Positions 6,551 to 12,845 of a DNA stretch of 17,035 nt are shown in pieces; position 1 is the stretch's first letter, and each line of letters starts with the position of its first letter. The notes below the pieces were generated by a model, which worked only from the letters and a program-made list of their open reading frames with translations, was not told where the DNA came from and did no database searches. The stretch spans positions 1-17,035 of the forward strand of contig JBBDTK010000136.1 of NCBI GenBank assembly GCA_040904405.1, given 5' to 3'. The stretch is from VRUE01 sp040904405 (GTDB lineage Bacteria; Actinomycetota; Thermoleophilia; Solirubrobacterales; 70-9). The position numbers and the translations under genes were made by a program.

Positions 6551-7783
6551 CTACGGTTCTTTGGCGGGGTTCAGCGGTGACTCGAAGGCGGCCGTCGCGA
6601 CCGTCATCAGGGTTTGCTTCTCGCCCGATTCCTTCATGCGGACCTTCGCCTGTGCCTGCTCGTCCCGGATGAAGGCGTCCAGCTCGTCTATCGCGGCGAT
6701 CACGTTCGCCCACCCCTGCCGGTCCAGGCGCAGGAGCGACCAGGTGAAATAGCGATCCTCGCGGATGTCGAAGGTTCCCATCCGCATCGCTTCGATGATC
6801 CGCTCGGAGATCTGTTCGAACACCTTCCAGCTCGGCTCGTCCCTGATCGACTCCGGCACATTTGCCCAAGGGTCTTCGCCGAGGATCGCCGGCACCGTGG
6901 CGCGGAAGAACTTCTCCGTTCCCCCGCGACGCCTGCCGCCCCCTATTTCCTCGGTCTTCTTCAGCCAGCCGTTCGTCTCCATCAGCTTGAAACGGCGAAA
7001 GATGCTGTCCTTGTCGCCGCCGAATTCCCTGTGGAACCCCGTCGCGCTCACCTCCTGAAGATTTGCCGCCGCAACGATCCCCCTGCACATCTCATGGGCC
7101 AGAACTTTCGACGTTCGCACCGCGAATAGCGCCAGTGGATCCCGGTATTCGATGAGTCCCCGTGGCGCCCGCTCAGCTCCGGGGGCCGGCGACTCAAAGG
7201 CCGCGAGAAGGACCGTTGCGGGCGCTAGCTCGGCGCCTGAGTGGAACGCGCGCACCCGGGCCTCTGCCTGCTCCTCGTAGAGCACCCCGAACAATCTGTC
7301 GACGGCCGCTATCACTCCGTCCCATCCCTCACGGTCAACCTGAATGGTCGAGCAGTCACTGCGGCGATCAGGCCTTGCATCAAAGGTTCTCGCCGCGATT
7401 GCGTCACGCACCTGCGCGGCGAACTGCCGGAGGGTAGTCCAGCTGACTGAGACCCGAACCGAGTACGGCAACATGGACCAAGCATCCGAACTGAACCCTG
7501 CCGGCTCGGTCGCCCTGTAGAAATGCTCGATCCCTCCCCGGCGACTGCCGCCCGTCCGGCTGCGAATGAACTTGAGCCAGCCGTGCTTGGCCAGCACCTT
7601 GAAGTTGCTGTCCAACCTCGAGATCGTTCCGCCGCCGAACTCCTCACCGAACTGCGTCGGGCTCATTTCACGCAGAAAGAGTTCGTTGACGATTCTGGGC
7701 CGGAGTTCGACCGCGAAGACAATTGACAGGCGGTACAACTGCTCCGCCCCTGACCTGATGCCGCTCCAGAATTGGGCTGCCAA
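6551..7783 (-). CDS. Tandemly duplicated winged-helix regulator-like protein
   Basis: The 410-residue product consists of two related halves, about residues 20-200 and 219-403. Each begins with a winged-helix-like region; compare HGWLKFIRSRTGGSRRGGIE (67-86) with NGWLKKTEEIGGGRRRGGTE (271-290), both followed by a FYRAT/FFRAT strand. Each ends with a helical part: GWDGVIAAVDRLFGVLYEEQ (153-172) and GWANVIAAIDELDAFIRDEQ (358-377), then AAFESP in both. The basic GG-RRRGG stretch looks like a DNA-contacting wing. I infer a single-chain pseudo-dimer transcription regulator. The TTG start at 7783 is chosen because AAGGGAG (7789-7795) lies 5 bases upstream; a TTG at 7807 is possible. Its base composition is less GC-rich than its neighbours, suggesting accessory DNA. 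The target is unknown; the adjacent divergent winged-helix genes are candidates. Confidence 0.75.
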   Translation of the reverse strand: MAAQFWSGIRSGAEQLYRLSIVFAVELRPRIVNELFLREMSPTQFGEEFGGGTISRLDSNFKVLAKHGWLKFIRSRTGGSRRGGIEHFYRATEPAGFSSDAWSMLPYSVRVSVSWTTLRQFAAQVRDAIAARTFDARPDRRSDCSTIQVDREGWDGVIAAVDRLFGVLYEEQAEARVRAFHSGAELAPATVLLAAFESPAPGAERAPRGLIEYRDPLALFAVRTSKVLAHEMCRGIVAAANLQEVSATGFHREFGGDKDSIFRRFKLMETNGWLKKTEEIGGGRRRGGTEKFFRATVPAILGEDPWANVPESIRDEPSWKVFEQISERIIEAMRMGTFDIREDRYFTWSLLRLDRQGWANVIAAIDELDAFIRDEQAQAKVRMKESGEKQTLMTVATAAFESPLNPAKEP

Positions 7784-7989
7784 CTGAACTCCCTTCGACT
7801 GTTGCAATCTGCTGAGCAGAGTCTAGGACAGTTCCCAAATACAGCCGAGTTCGTTCTCCGAGATCTAGCCAGCTGATGTTATTAAAACTCTCCTTAGTTA
7901 GTAAGCAGCTCCATCCCCCGCGGGCGGACCCTATTAGTGGCGAAGGATGAAGTGATCGGGACGCTTAGGTGCGCGTAGGGTTTCGGTCA
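7784..7989. promoter_or_regulatory. Divergent regulatory region between winged-helix genes
   Basis: This 206-base stretch is noticeably AT-richer than the rest of the window, especially 7861-7940. On the plus strand TAGGGT (7976-7981) lies 8 bases before ATG 7990, a leaderless-type -10. On the minus strand AAGGGAG (7789-7795) is a strong ribosome site for the TTG at 7783, and TAGACT (complement of 7820-7825) is a possible -10. An imperfect palindrome, CTTAGTTAGTAAG near 7892, could be an operator, but the evidence is weak. Confidence 0.45.
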
Positions 7990-8271
7990 ATGAACGAGAG
8001 CGACGGAGAGCAGGCTCGCGACTTCTTCTGGAGCGAACTGGCGGCGCAAGTCCTCCACCCGGTCCGGGTGGAGATCGTCGAAGCCATGCGGTGGATCGGC
8101 CGGCCGCTCTCGGCCGTTGACCTGATGCGCGTCTTCGAGGGGCAGCGCAAGAAATCGCGGCTGCAATGGCACCTGGGACGGCTGACCAAACTCGGCGTGG
8201 TCGAGCTGGCCACGGCAGGCGAGGTCCGCCGCATGTCCCCCCTCCGGACGATGCGATGGCCGCAGGCATGA
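7990..8271 (+). CDS. Small ArsR-like winged-helix DNA-binding protein
   Basis: The 93-residue product is one winged-helix domain. ELAAQVLHPVRVEIVEAM (16-33) is the opening helix pair with the HPVR motif common in ArsR-like regulators. PLSAVDLMRVFEG (39-51) is the next helix, SRLQWHLGRLTKLGVVELA (56-74) the recognition helix plus turn, and EVRRMSPLRTMRW (78-90) the wing strand. No metal-sensing cysteines are present, so a metal sensor is unlikely. ATG 7990 is preferred over GTG 7969 because TAGGGT sits 8 bases upstream, which would place a GTG start within or before the promoter. Its stop overlaps the next gene's start in ATGA (8268-8271), so the two are translationally coupled and may form a complex. 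Confidence 0.75.
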   Translation: MNESDGEQARDFFWSELAAQVLHPVRVEIVEAMRWIGRPLSAVDLMRVFEGQRKKSRLQWHLGRLTKLGVVELATAGEVRRMSPLRTMRWPQA

Positions 8272-8531
8272 TCGCCCACCAGCCCCAATATGACCCCGAG
8301 ACGGTCGCCGGGGTGATTCTCAAGGAGATAGTCGAACTGCACCCGAAGCATCTGACGGTCGACGAGCTGTGCGCGAGGATCGTCGTCAATTGCGGCGACG
8401 AGCGGGAGATCGAGACAGCCACCCGCGCGATCGGCGATCTCCGCGACTCCGGCCTCCTCACCCCCCGCGCCGACGAGATCGCCGAGCCGACACCGGCGAC
8501 CCTCAGAACCGCAGCCCTGCTCACCGGATAG
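8268..8531 (+). CDS. Small putative winged-helix partner protein
   Basis: The 87-residue product starts at the ATG inside ATGA (8268-8271), shared with the stop of the preceding regulator; ATG 8256 in the same frame is an alternative. Residues about 10-25 form a helix (PETVAGVILKEIVELHP). Residues 29-66, LTVDELCARI then EIETATRAIGDLRDSGLLT, read as helix-turn-helix followed by a short wing. The order (target-gene-like helix, recognition-like helix, 'DSGLL' turn) is that of small winged-helix proteins, but it lacks the basic wing of its neighbour. I infer a two-gene regulator pair in which this one supplies a second DNA-binding or dimerisation domain. Function is unproven. Confidence 0.6.
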   Translation: MIAHQPQYDPETVAGVILKEIVELHPKHLTVDELCARIVVNCGDEREIETATRAIGDLRDSGLLTPRADEIAEPTPATLRTAALLTG

Positions 8532-8571
8532 CCGCGATCAGAAGCACTTTGTCGGAGCGGGCCGCTTGCCT

Positions 8572-8598
8572 TCTCAAAACCCCAACGCGAACCTCGCC
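8572..8598. repeat. Degenerate copy A of the PaaD/MIP18 gene's 3' end (possible att site)
   Basis: These 27 bases match 12802-12828, the end of the PaaD/MIP18 gene, at 21 positions and in the same orientation. Read on the minus strand they still spell ARFALGF plus a stop codon, against AKFALGF plus stop in the intact gene, with mostly synonymous differences. They sit in the short gap between convergent genes (8532-8600), just beyond the amine oxidase stop. A chance match cannot be excluded for this, the weakest copy. Confidence 0.5.
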
Positions 8599-8600
8599 TG

Positions 8601-10067
8601 TCACTCGCTCAGCGCCGGGGGAGCCTCCGTAGCCGCCGCGAGAACCTCCGACGCCGCTCGCTCCCCTGAGCGCACGGCGCCGTCCATGTAGCCGTTCCAG
8701 ACCGTGGCGGTCTCGGCCCCGGCCCAGTGCAGGCGGCCGGTCGGGGCACGCAGGGCGCTGCCGTATTCGGTCCAGCCGCCGGTGGTCATCAGGCAGCCGT
8801 AGCAGCCGCGGGTCCACTCCTCGTCCGCCCAGATCCGCTCGATGAAGCGCTCCGGCTTCGCCGCCCGCTCGCCGAAGAGACGGGCGTGACCGGCGAGGAC
8901 GGCCTCGCGACGCTCCGCCGCCGGTCGGGCGCCCCACTCGCGCGCCAGCCGGCCCTCGAGGAAGCCGAGCAGGACGCCCGGGCTGCCGTCGGGTGGCGAG
9001 TTGTCGAAGACGACGCGGGCCGGTCCGACGTCGCTGGCTGCCTGGCCGGAGAGCCCTTCGTCCCGCCAGAAAGGACGCTCGTAGAGGGCCATCGTCTTGA
9101 TCACCGTCCCCTGCGGCATCCGCTGGGTCAGCTGATCGCGCCGCGCCGGCAAAAGCGGGTCGTAGGCGATCCGTCCGGCCAGGGTCGGCGGCACGGCGAC
9201 GATCGCGCGGGCGGCGCGCACCGCGAGGCCCCCAGCCACCCCACCGGGGCCGTCGGCGTGGACGACGACGCCCCGCCCGTCGTGCTCGATCCGGCGCACC
9301 GGCGCGTCCAGTCGCAGGCGCTCTGCTCCCAGCGCCTCGGCCAGCAGCTGCGGGATCCGCTGCGAGCCGCCGTGGAAGCGGTCCTGCTGGGCGCCGCCCC
9401 CGGTCCCCACCAGCGTGTCGAAGCCGCCGCCGGAGTGGGTGTAGAAGAGGACGTGGAGGAGCGAGACGTCGGCGGGCTCGGCCGCCCAGACCGCCTCCGT
9501 CGCCAGCTCGAAGAGGCTGCGCGCCGCCGCCATCCGGGTGTTGCGCCGGACCCAGGTGGCGAAGGTCTGGCTGTCCCAGCTCGCCGCCTTCGGCGCCGTC
9601 CAGGGCGCCTCCAGCGGCACCTGCCGCGCCATCCGGTCGAGGCGGGCGCGGGCCTGTTCGAAGTCGACCAGGGCGAGCGGGGAGATCGCGCGCACGAGGT
9701 CGCGGACCAGGCCGAGCCGCGCGTCGGTCAGGGCGCCGCTGTAGGAGGCGCGGCGACCCGCGATCTCGATCAAGTGCCGTCCCTCGTCGTAGGTGGGGAA
9801 GGTGTCGACGCCCAGCTCAACCGCGAGGGCGGCAACCCGCTCCTGGGTCGGCCCGATCCACTGCCCGCCGACCTCGACCACCTTGCCGTCGCCGATCTCC
9901 TCGTTGAGCACCCGCCCCCCGACCCGGTCCCGAGCCTCCAGCACGAGAGGATCGATGCCCTGCTCCAACAATCGCCGCGCCGCCACCAGGCCCGCCAGAC
10001 CAGCGCCGACGATCGCGACGTCCGCCGCAATCGTCTCAGCGCTATTCATTCGAGCCACGCCGGCCAT
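8601..10067 (-). CDS. Flavin monoamine oxidase family protein
   Basis: This family oxidises amines to imines (then aldehydes) using FAD and O2, giving H2O2. The 488-residue product has the N-terminal dinucleotide-binding fold: VAIVGAGLAGLVAARRL (17-33, GxGxxG at 21-26), ribose-binding E44 in VLEARDRVGGRV (42-53), then VVEVGGQWIGPTQ. The C-terminal FAD motif is WAGAETATVWNGYMDGA (448-464). C422 in RGCYGC aligns by eye with the cysteine that covalently holds FAD in animal monoamine oxidases. No signal peptide is seen, so it is probably cytoplasmic. ATG 10067 is supported by TAGAGT 8 bases upstream; ATG 10049 is the alternative. It overlaps the end of the ATPase gene by 26 bases. The substrate is unknown. 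Confidence 0.9.
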   Translation of the reverse strand: MAGVARMNSAETIAADVAIVGAGLAGLVAARRLLEQGIDPLVLEARDRVGGRVLNEEIGDGKVVEVGGQWIGPTQERVAALAVELGVDTFPTYDEGRHLIEIAGRRASYSGALTDARLGLVRDLVRAISPLALVDFEQARARLDRMARQVPLEAPWTAPKAASWDSQTFATWVRRNTRMAAARSLFELATEAVWAAEPADVSLLHVLFYTHSGGGFDTLVGTGGGAQQDRFHGGSQRIPQLLAEALGAERLRLDAPVRRIEHDGRGVVVHADGPGGVAGGLAVRAARAIVAVPPTLAGRIAYDPLLPARRDQLTQRMPQGTVIKTMALYERPFWRDEGLSGQAASDVGPARVVFDNSPPDGSPGVLLGFLEGRLAREWGARPAAERREAVLAGHARLFGERAAKPERFIERIWADEEWTRGCYGCLMTTGGWTEYGSALRAPTGRLHWAGAETATVWNGYMDGAVRSGERAASEVLAAATEAPPALSE

Positions 10068-11364
10068 CGGAGCCGACTCTAGCCACTGCCGGCGAACTTC
10101 GGTGCGGTGTCCACAAGGCTGATACCGGCAGCGCCCAGAGGCCTGATCCGAAGCTCAAGGTTTCGGGACCGGTGTGGACTACGACGCCGGCCTTGAACCG
10201 CGCGCCCAGCTTGCTCTGCAGGTGGCGCAGTGCGCCGAAGTCGCGGGATCGCGCGCTGGCGCCAAGCTTGACCTCGAGGCCGCATACCGACCCATCCCCT
10301 CTCTCGATCAGGATGTCGATCTCCCGTCCGCCAGCGGTTCGGAAATGGTGGATGCGAACGGTTGCCTCAGCCCAGGCTGCCTGCTTGACGAGCTCCATCG
10401 CCACGAAGTTCTCGAACAGGGATCCCGCAAGCGACGTCTCGTCCCCTTCGAACCGACTCTGCTCGTAGTCCAGCAGGTGACAGGCCAATCCCGTGTCGGG
10501 CAACCAGACCTTTGGCGCCTTGATCAAGCGCTGGCCGATGTTGCGACTCCAGGCCCTTGCACGAATCAGCAGGAACAGTTGCTCGAGCAGTGTGAGATAA
10601 CGCTGCGCCGTGGGGCGGCTCATGCCGGCATCTCGGGCGATCCCGGTCGGCGAGAGCAGGCCCGAGGCACGAGAGGCGGTCAGGCGGAGGAGCGTGGGAA
10701 GCTGATCGAGCTGCTGCGCGTTCCGGACGAGATCCCGCACATCTCGCTCCAGGGTCATTGCGACGTACTCCTCGAACCATCGCCCTCGTCTCCGCGGATC
10801 CCGGCGCGCAAGGGCCTCGGGGTAACCGCCTGTGGCGAGGGCCTCAGCTATGGCTCCGCGGCCGACTGGCGCGTTCGCGAGTTGCGCAACGCGACCGGCG
10901 AAGAGGTCGTCGATGAAGGTCTCGCGCCGGCCGCGGAGCTCGCCCTGCGATAGAGGCCAGAGCGGCACTCGCTCGGCCCGGCCGACGAGAGACTCGGAGA
11001 TGCGCAGAGTCGTCCAGACATTCGCCGAGCCGGTGAGCATGAACATACCCGCCGGGCGCCTTCCGCCGGCACGCGCTCGATCGACGCGCGCCTTGATCGC
11101 GGGCAGCAGCGCTGGTGCCTTCTGGAACTCGTCGATGCAGAGGGGGAGAGCTGCGCTCTCGACGAATCCCGTCGGGTCGTCATTCGCCGCTTCCCGGGGG
11201 CCGTCGTCGTCGAGCGTTACGTAGTGCGCGCTCCGCTCATCTGCCACGAGTGATGCAAGCGTGCTCTTGCCGGCCTGGCGAGGGCCGACGACGACGGCTA
11301 CGGGAGTGTCGTCGAGGGCGGCGTCCAGTCCAGCCTTGATATGCCTCGAGTAGAGTTCAGACAT
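10042..11364 (-). CDS. AAA ATPase with DUF4143 and PD-(D/E)XK-like C-terminus
   Basis: The 440-residue product has Walker A GPRQAGKST (27-35), Walker B LPLCIDEF (73-80), sensor-like MLTGSAN (109-115) and GR (128-129), as in the AAA_14/DUF4143 ATPases. A winged-helix segment follows at about 236-262 (LLSPTGIARDAGMSRPTAQRY). The C-terminal part contains LFENFVAMEL (316-325), GGREIDILIE (345-354) and GLEVK (362-366). E318, D350, E364 and K366 are the residues of a PD-(D/E)XK nuclease-like fold. Family function is poorly known, with DNA-associated or defence-related roles suggested. The last ~20 residues run into the amine oxidase start and look like a non-conserved tail. Three operator-like repeats cover its promoter and touch its ATG, implying tight control, perhaps by its own winged-helix. 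Confidence 0.9.
   Translation of the reverse strand: MSELYSRHIKAGLDAALDDTPVAVVVGPRQAGKSTLASLVADERSAHYVTLDDDGPREAANDDPTGFVESAALPLCIDEFQKAPALLPAIKARVDRARAGGRRPAGMFMLTGSANVWTTLRISESLVGRAERVPLWPLSQGELRGRRETFIDDLFAGRVAQLANAPVGRGAIAEALATGGYPEALARRDPRRRGRWFEEYVAMTLERDVRDLVRNAQQLDQLPTLLRLTASRASGLLSPTGIARDAGMSRPTAQRYLTLLEQLFLLIRARAWSRNIGQRLIKAPKVWLPDTGLACHLLDYEQSRFEGDETSLAGSLFENFVAMELVKQAAWAEATVRIHHFRTAGGREIDILIERGDGSVCGLEVKLGASARSRDFGALRHLQSKLGARFKAGVVVHTGPETLSFGSGLWALPVSALWTPHRSSPAVARVGSDGRRGSNE
10076..10081 (-). promoter_or_regulatory. Leaderless-type -10 of the amine oxidase gene
   Basis: TAGAGT on the minus strand lies 8 bases before ATG 10067. It sits inside the coding end of the upstream ATPase gene, so the amine oxidase could be transcribed on its own as well as by read-through. 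Confidence 0.4.
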
Positions 11365-11423
11365 CTGATAATCGCTCAGATACTACCTGACAGTCGCTCA
11401 GGAGCAAGCTGACGATCGATCAG
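11363..11423 (-). promoter_or_regulatory. Promoter with three operator-like repeats at an exact 22-bp period
   Basis: On the plus strand the sites are CTGATAATCGCTCAG (11365-11379), CTGACAGTCGCTCAG (11387-11401) and CTGACGATCGATCAG (11409-11423). Each is CTGA-N7-TCAG, and starts are exactly 22 bases apart. Site 1 extends to ATCTGA-N7-TCAGAT (11363-11381) and overlaps the ATPase start codon. Read on the minus strand, the 7-base spacers carry TTGCTC (11402-11407) and TAGTAT (11380-11385), 16 bases apart, which fit -35 and -10 hexamers. A repressor on these sites would cover the whole promoter. Confidence 0.7.
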
Positions 11424-11589
11424 TCTCCGGCATCCAAATCACCCGCGGCGCTGCATCCATAGCGGCGACGATATCGCGCTAGCGGCCGGAGACTTCCAAG
11501 ACCGACCCTGCCTGCCTGTAACCCCTGGGCTCAATCCAGCCCGTGGGGATGGGGATGACCCCACTTACCCACTCTGACCCCGCAATCCC

Positions 11590-11632
11590 TGTCAGACCCC
11601 AGCGCGAACTTGGCGTCGTCGGTCATCATCTC
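11590..11632. repeat. Copy B of the PaaD/MIP18 gene's 3' end (probable att site or remnant)
   Basis: These 43 bases align with 12802-12845 with one gap and two mismatches (41 of 44 columns) in the same orientation. Read on the minus strand it encodes MTDDAKFALG, against MTEDAKFALGF in the intact gene; the one-base gap removes the final F-stop. Upstream of this tail the similarity fades quickly, so only the end of the gene is duplicated. Confidence 0.8.
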
Positions 11633-11761
11633 GCGGGAGACTGGACTCAACATCCCTGCAATCAACTACTTCTGATCGCCGTGGGGACGGCGGTGGGGAC
11701 GAGATCCCTCAGGGTCGACCTATCGCGGGCAATGGTCGCGGAGCGTCGCCGATGTGTCTTC

Positions 11762-11767
11762 TACCGT
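11762..11767 (+). promoter_or_regulatory. Leaderless-type -10 of the RelA/SpoT-domain gene
   Basis: TACCGT is 6 bases before GTG 11774, the same geometry as at ispH, WS/DGAT and the PaaD/MIP18 gene. No Shine-Dalgarno sequence is present. It supports the GTG as the real start. Confidence 0.5.
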
Positions 11768-11773
11768 TGACGA

Positions 11774-12495
11774 GTGCCATACAGCAAGAGCAGAGTCGAC
11801 CGGGCTGGGCAGACACTCGCCGAGCACCTTCGCCAGGTCGTCGATGAAAAGAAGACCATCGAGCGCTCCCCAGCGGTCCTCGAAGCGGTCGAGATCATCG
11901 ACTGGTGGCGCGAAGAGCACGCGAGGCCGCTCTCGCGAGTCGCCGCAAACTTGCGCCACTACGCGGGCCAACACGAAACCCCGAAGGTCACCCAGCGCTT
12001 GAAGAAATTCCCGACGATCATCGACAAGCTTCTGCGCGAGCCGACGATGAGCTGTCTCGCATGGCGGACATCGGGGGAGTCCGCGCCGTGCTTCCTGACC
12101 AGGCCGCCGCCAACAGCGTCGCCAGTCAGTTACGGAGGAACTGGACCATCGTCCAATTTCGGGATTACGTCGCCAAGCCGAAGGCCGACGGATACAGAGC
12201 ACTTCATCTCATCGACCGCAATTACGGTCGCCGGATCGAGGTGCAGATGCGCACCCGCCTTCAAGACGCCTGGGCCAACTCCGTGGAGGCCGACACTCGT
12301 CGCGTCGCACCTGGTCTCAAGTTCGGCGCCGGTCCCCAGGCGCTTCGCGACTTCTACGTCGCCCTGGGAGAACTCCTCGCCATCGCGGATCAAGGTCTTC
12401 CGGCAAACCCCGCGCCTTATAGGCGGCTCATGGAGTTACGAGGGCGAGTCGATACCCTTCGACGCAGAGCAGATCAACGCAAGGCAAGGCAATGA
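11774..12495 (+). pseudogene. RelA/SpoT-domain (p)ppGpp synthetase-like protein, frameshifted
   Basis: The first frame (11774-12049, 92 residues from GTG) contains RVDRAG and RLKKFPTIIDKLLREPTM, the substrate-loop part of RelA/SpoT synthetase domains. The domain then continues in another frame from 12052 with LSRMADIGGVRAVLP, DYVAKPKADGYRALH, RIEVQMRT and DAWANSVEAD, which are the remaining family motifs. Restoring one base between 12050 and 12051 (ATGA-GCTG, probably once ATGAAGCTG) gives one protein of about 240 residues. No HD hydrolase or TGS domain is present, so the intact form would be a small stand-alone alarmone-synthetase-like enzyme or toxin. The partner gene overlaps its stop by ATGA. 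The break may be a real mutation, a consensus error or, less likely, programmed frameshifting. Base composition is lower in GC than the flanks. Confidence 0.8.
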
Positions 12496-12742
12496 GCCCC
12501 GACGAGATCAAGCATTTCCTAGTCAGCTACGACCTAGACACCGGCGAGACGGAGGTCGAGTCCTTCGGCACCGATTATGACGCCGCCCAGGCGGCCTACG
12601 CCGAGGCGGAGCGGGCAAATGCCGAGGACGAAAGCTCGACGTCGTTCTCCTGAGCGCCGACTCGCTGGAGACGATCAAACAGACTCATTCGAGCTACTTC
12701 AACGGCGGCACCCACCGCCTTGAGGAACTGCTCCCCGGTTGA
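12492..12742 (+). pseudogene. Small partner protein of the RelA/SpoT gene, frameshifted
   Basis: The ATG at 12492 sits in ATGA with the preceding stop. The current frame gives 53 residues (MSPDEIKHFLVSYDLDTGET at the start, then an Ala/Glu-rich helix) ending at 12653. Reading on one frame over from 12632 gives KLDVVLLSADSLETIKQTHS, then SYFNGGTHRLEELLPG to a stop at 12740-12742. This is a protein-like continuation with the beta-alpha ending seen in small proteins encoded after RelA/SpoT-domain genes in actinobacteria (from memory). One A missing from GAAAGC (12630-12635; GAAAAGC restores the frame) explains it. The restored protein has about 83 residues. It could be the antitoxin or a regulator of its partner; if the break is real, only the truncated 53-residue form is made. 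Confidence 0.65.
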
Positions 12743-12801
12743 CCGGCAGCTCACGCTCCCGCACGGCCTCGCGCGGCAGGCGGGTGACCTGGCTCACTCG
12801 G

Positions 12802-12845
12802 TGTCAGAACCCCAGCGCGAACTTGGCGTCCTCGGTCATCTTCTC
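12802..12845. repeat. Copy C: intact 3' end of the PaaD/MIP18 gene (reference copy)
   Basis: This is the functional end of the PaaD/MIP18 reading frame, to which copies B (11590-11632) and A (8572-8598) correspond. All three lie on the same strand and both extra copies are on the downstream side of the gene, the geometry of integration into a gene's 3' end. Bases 12743-12801 hold nothing I recognise. Confidence 0.75.

Larger units (their letters stand above)
11424..11773. other. Intergenic stretch with remnants
   Basis: No convincing gene is seen. It holds a small hairpin (11522-11548, GGGCT/AGCCC inside CCCC/GGGG), the partial copy of the PaaD/MIP18 3' end (11590-11632), two direct copies of GTGGGGACG at about 11681-11700, and the probable promoter of the RelA/SpoT gene at its right edge. 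A 75-codon frame at 11543-11770 has no recognisable product and looks like chance. Confidence 0.5.

Noticed and set aside
11363..11423. Three regularly spaced repeats as a mini CRISPR array
   Set aside because: Repeats are only 15 bp with 7-bp spacers, partly palindromic and at a start codon; no cas genes are present. Operators fit better.
11522..11548. tRNA-like T-arm (stem around a CTCAAT loop) suggesting a tRNA fragment as att site
   Set aside because: No acceptor stem, anticodon arm or CCA end can be assembled around it; it is at most a small hairpin.
11543..11770. 75-codon plus-strand frame, and the GTGGGGACG repeats in it as an integrase C-terminus
   Set aside because: No recombinase motif is visible, the frame covers the PaaD/MIP18 3' repeat copy in an unrelated frame, and codon use is unremarkable.
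12052..12580. Continuation of the first RelA/SpoT frame to 12580 as the real C-terminus
   Set aside because: After 12049 that frame loses all RelA/SpoT motifs and becomes Pro/Ser/Arg-rich, while the neighbouring frame carries the domain on.
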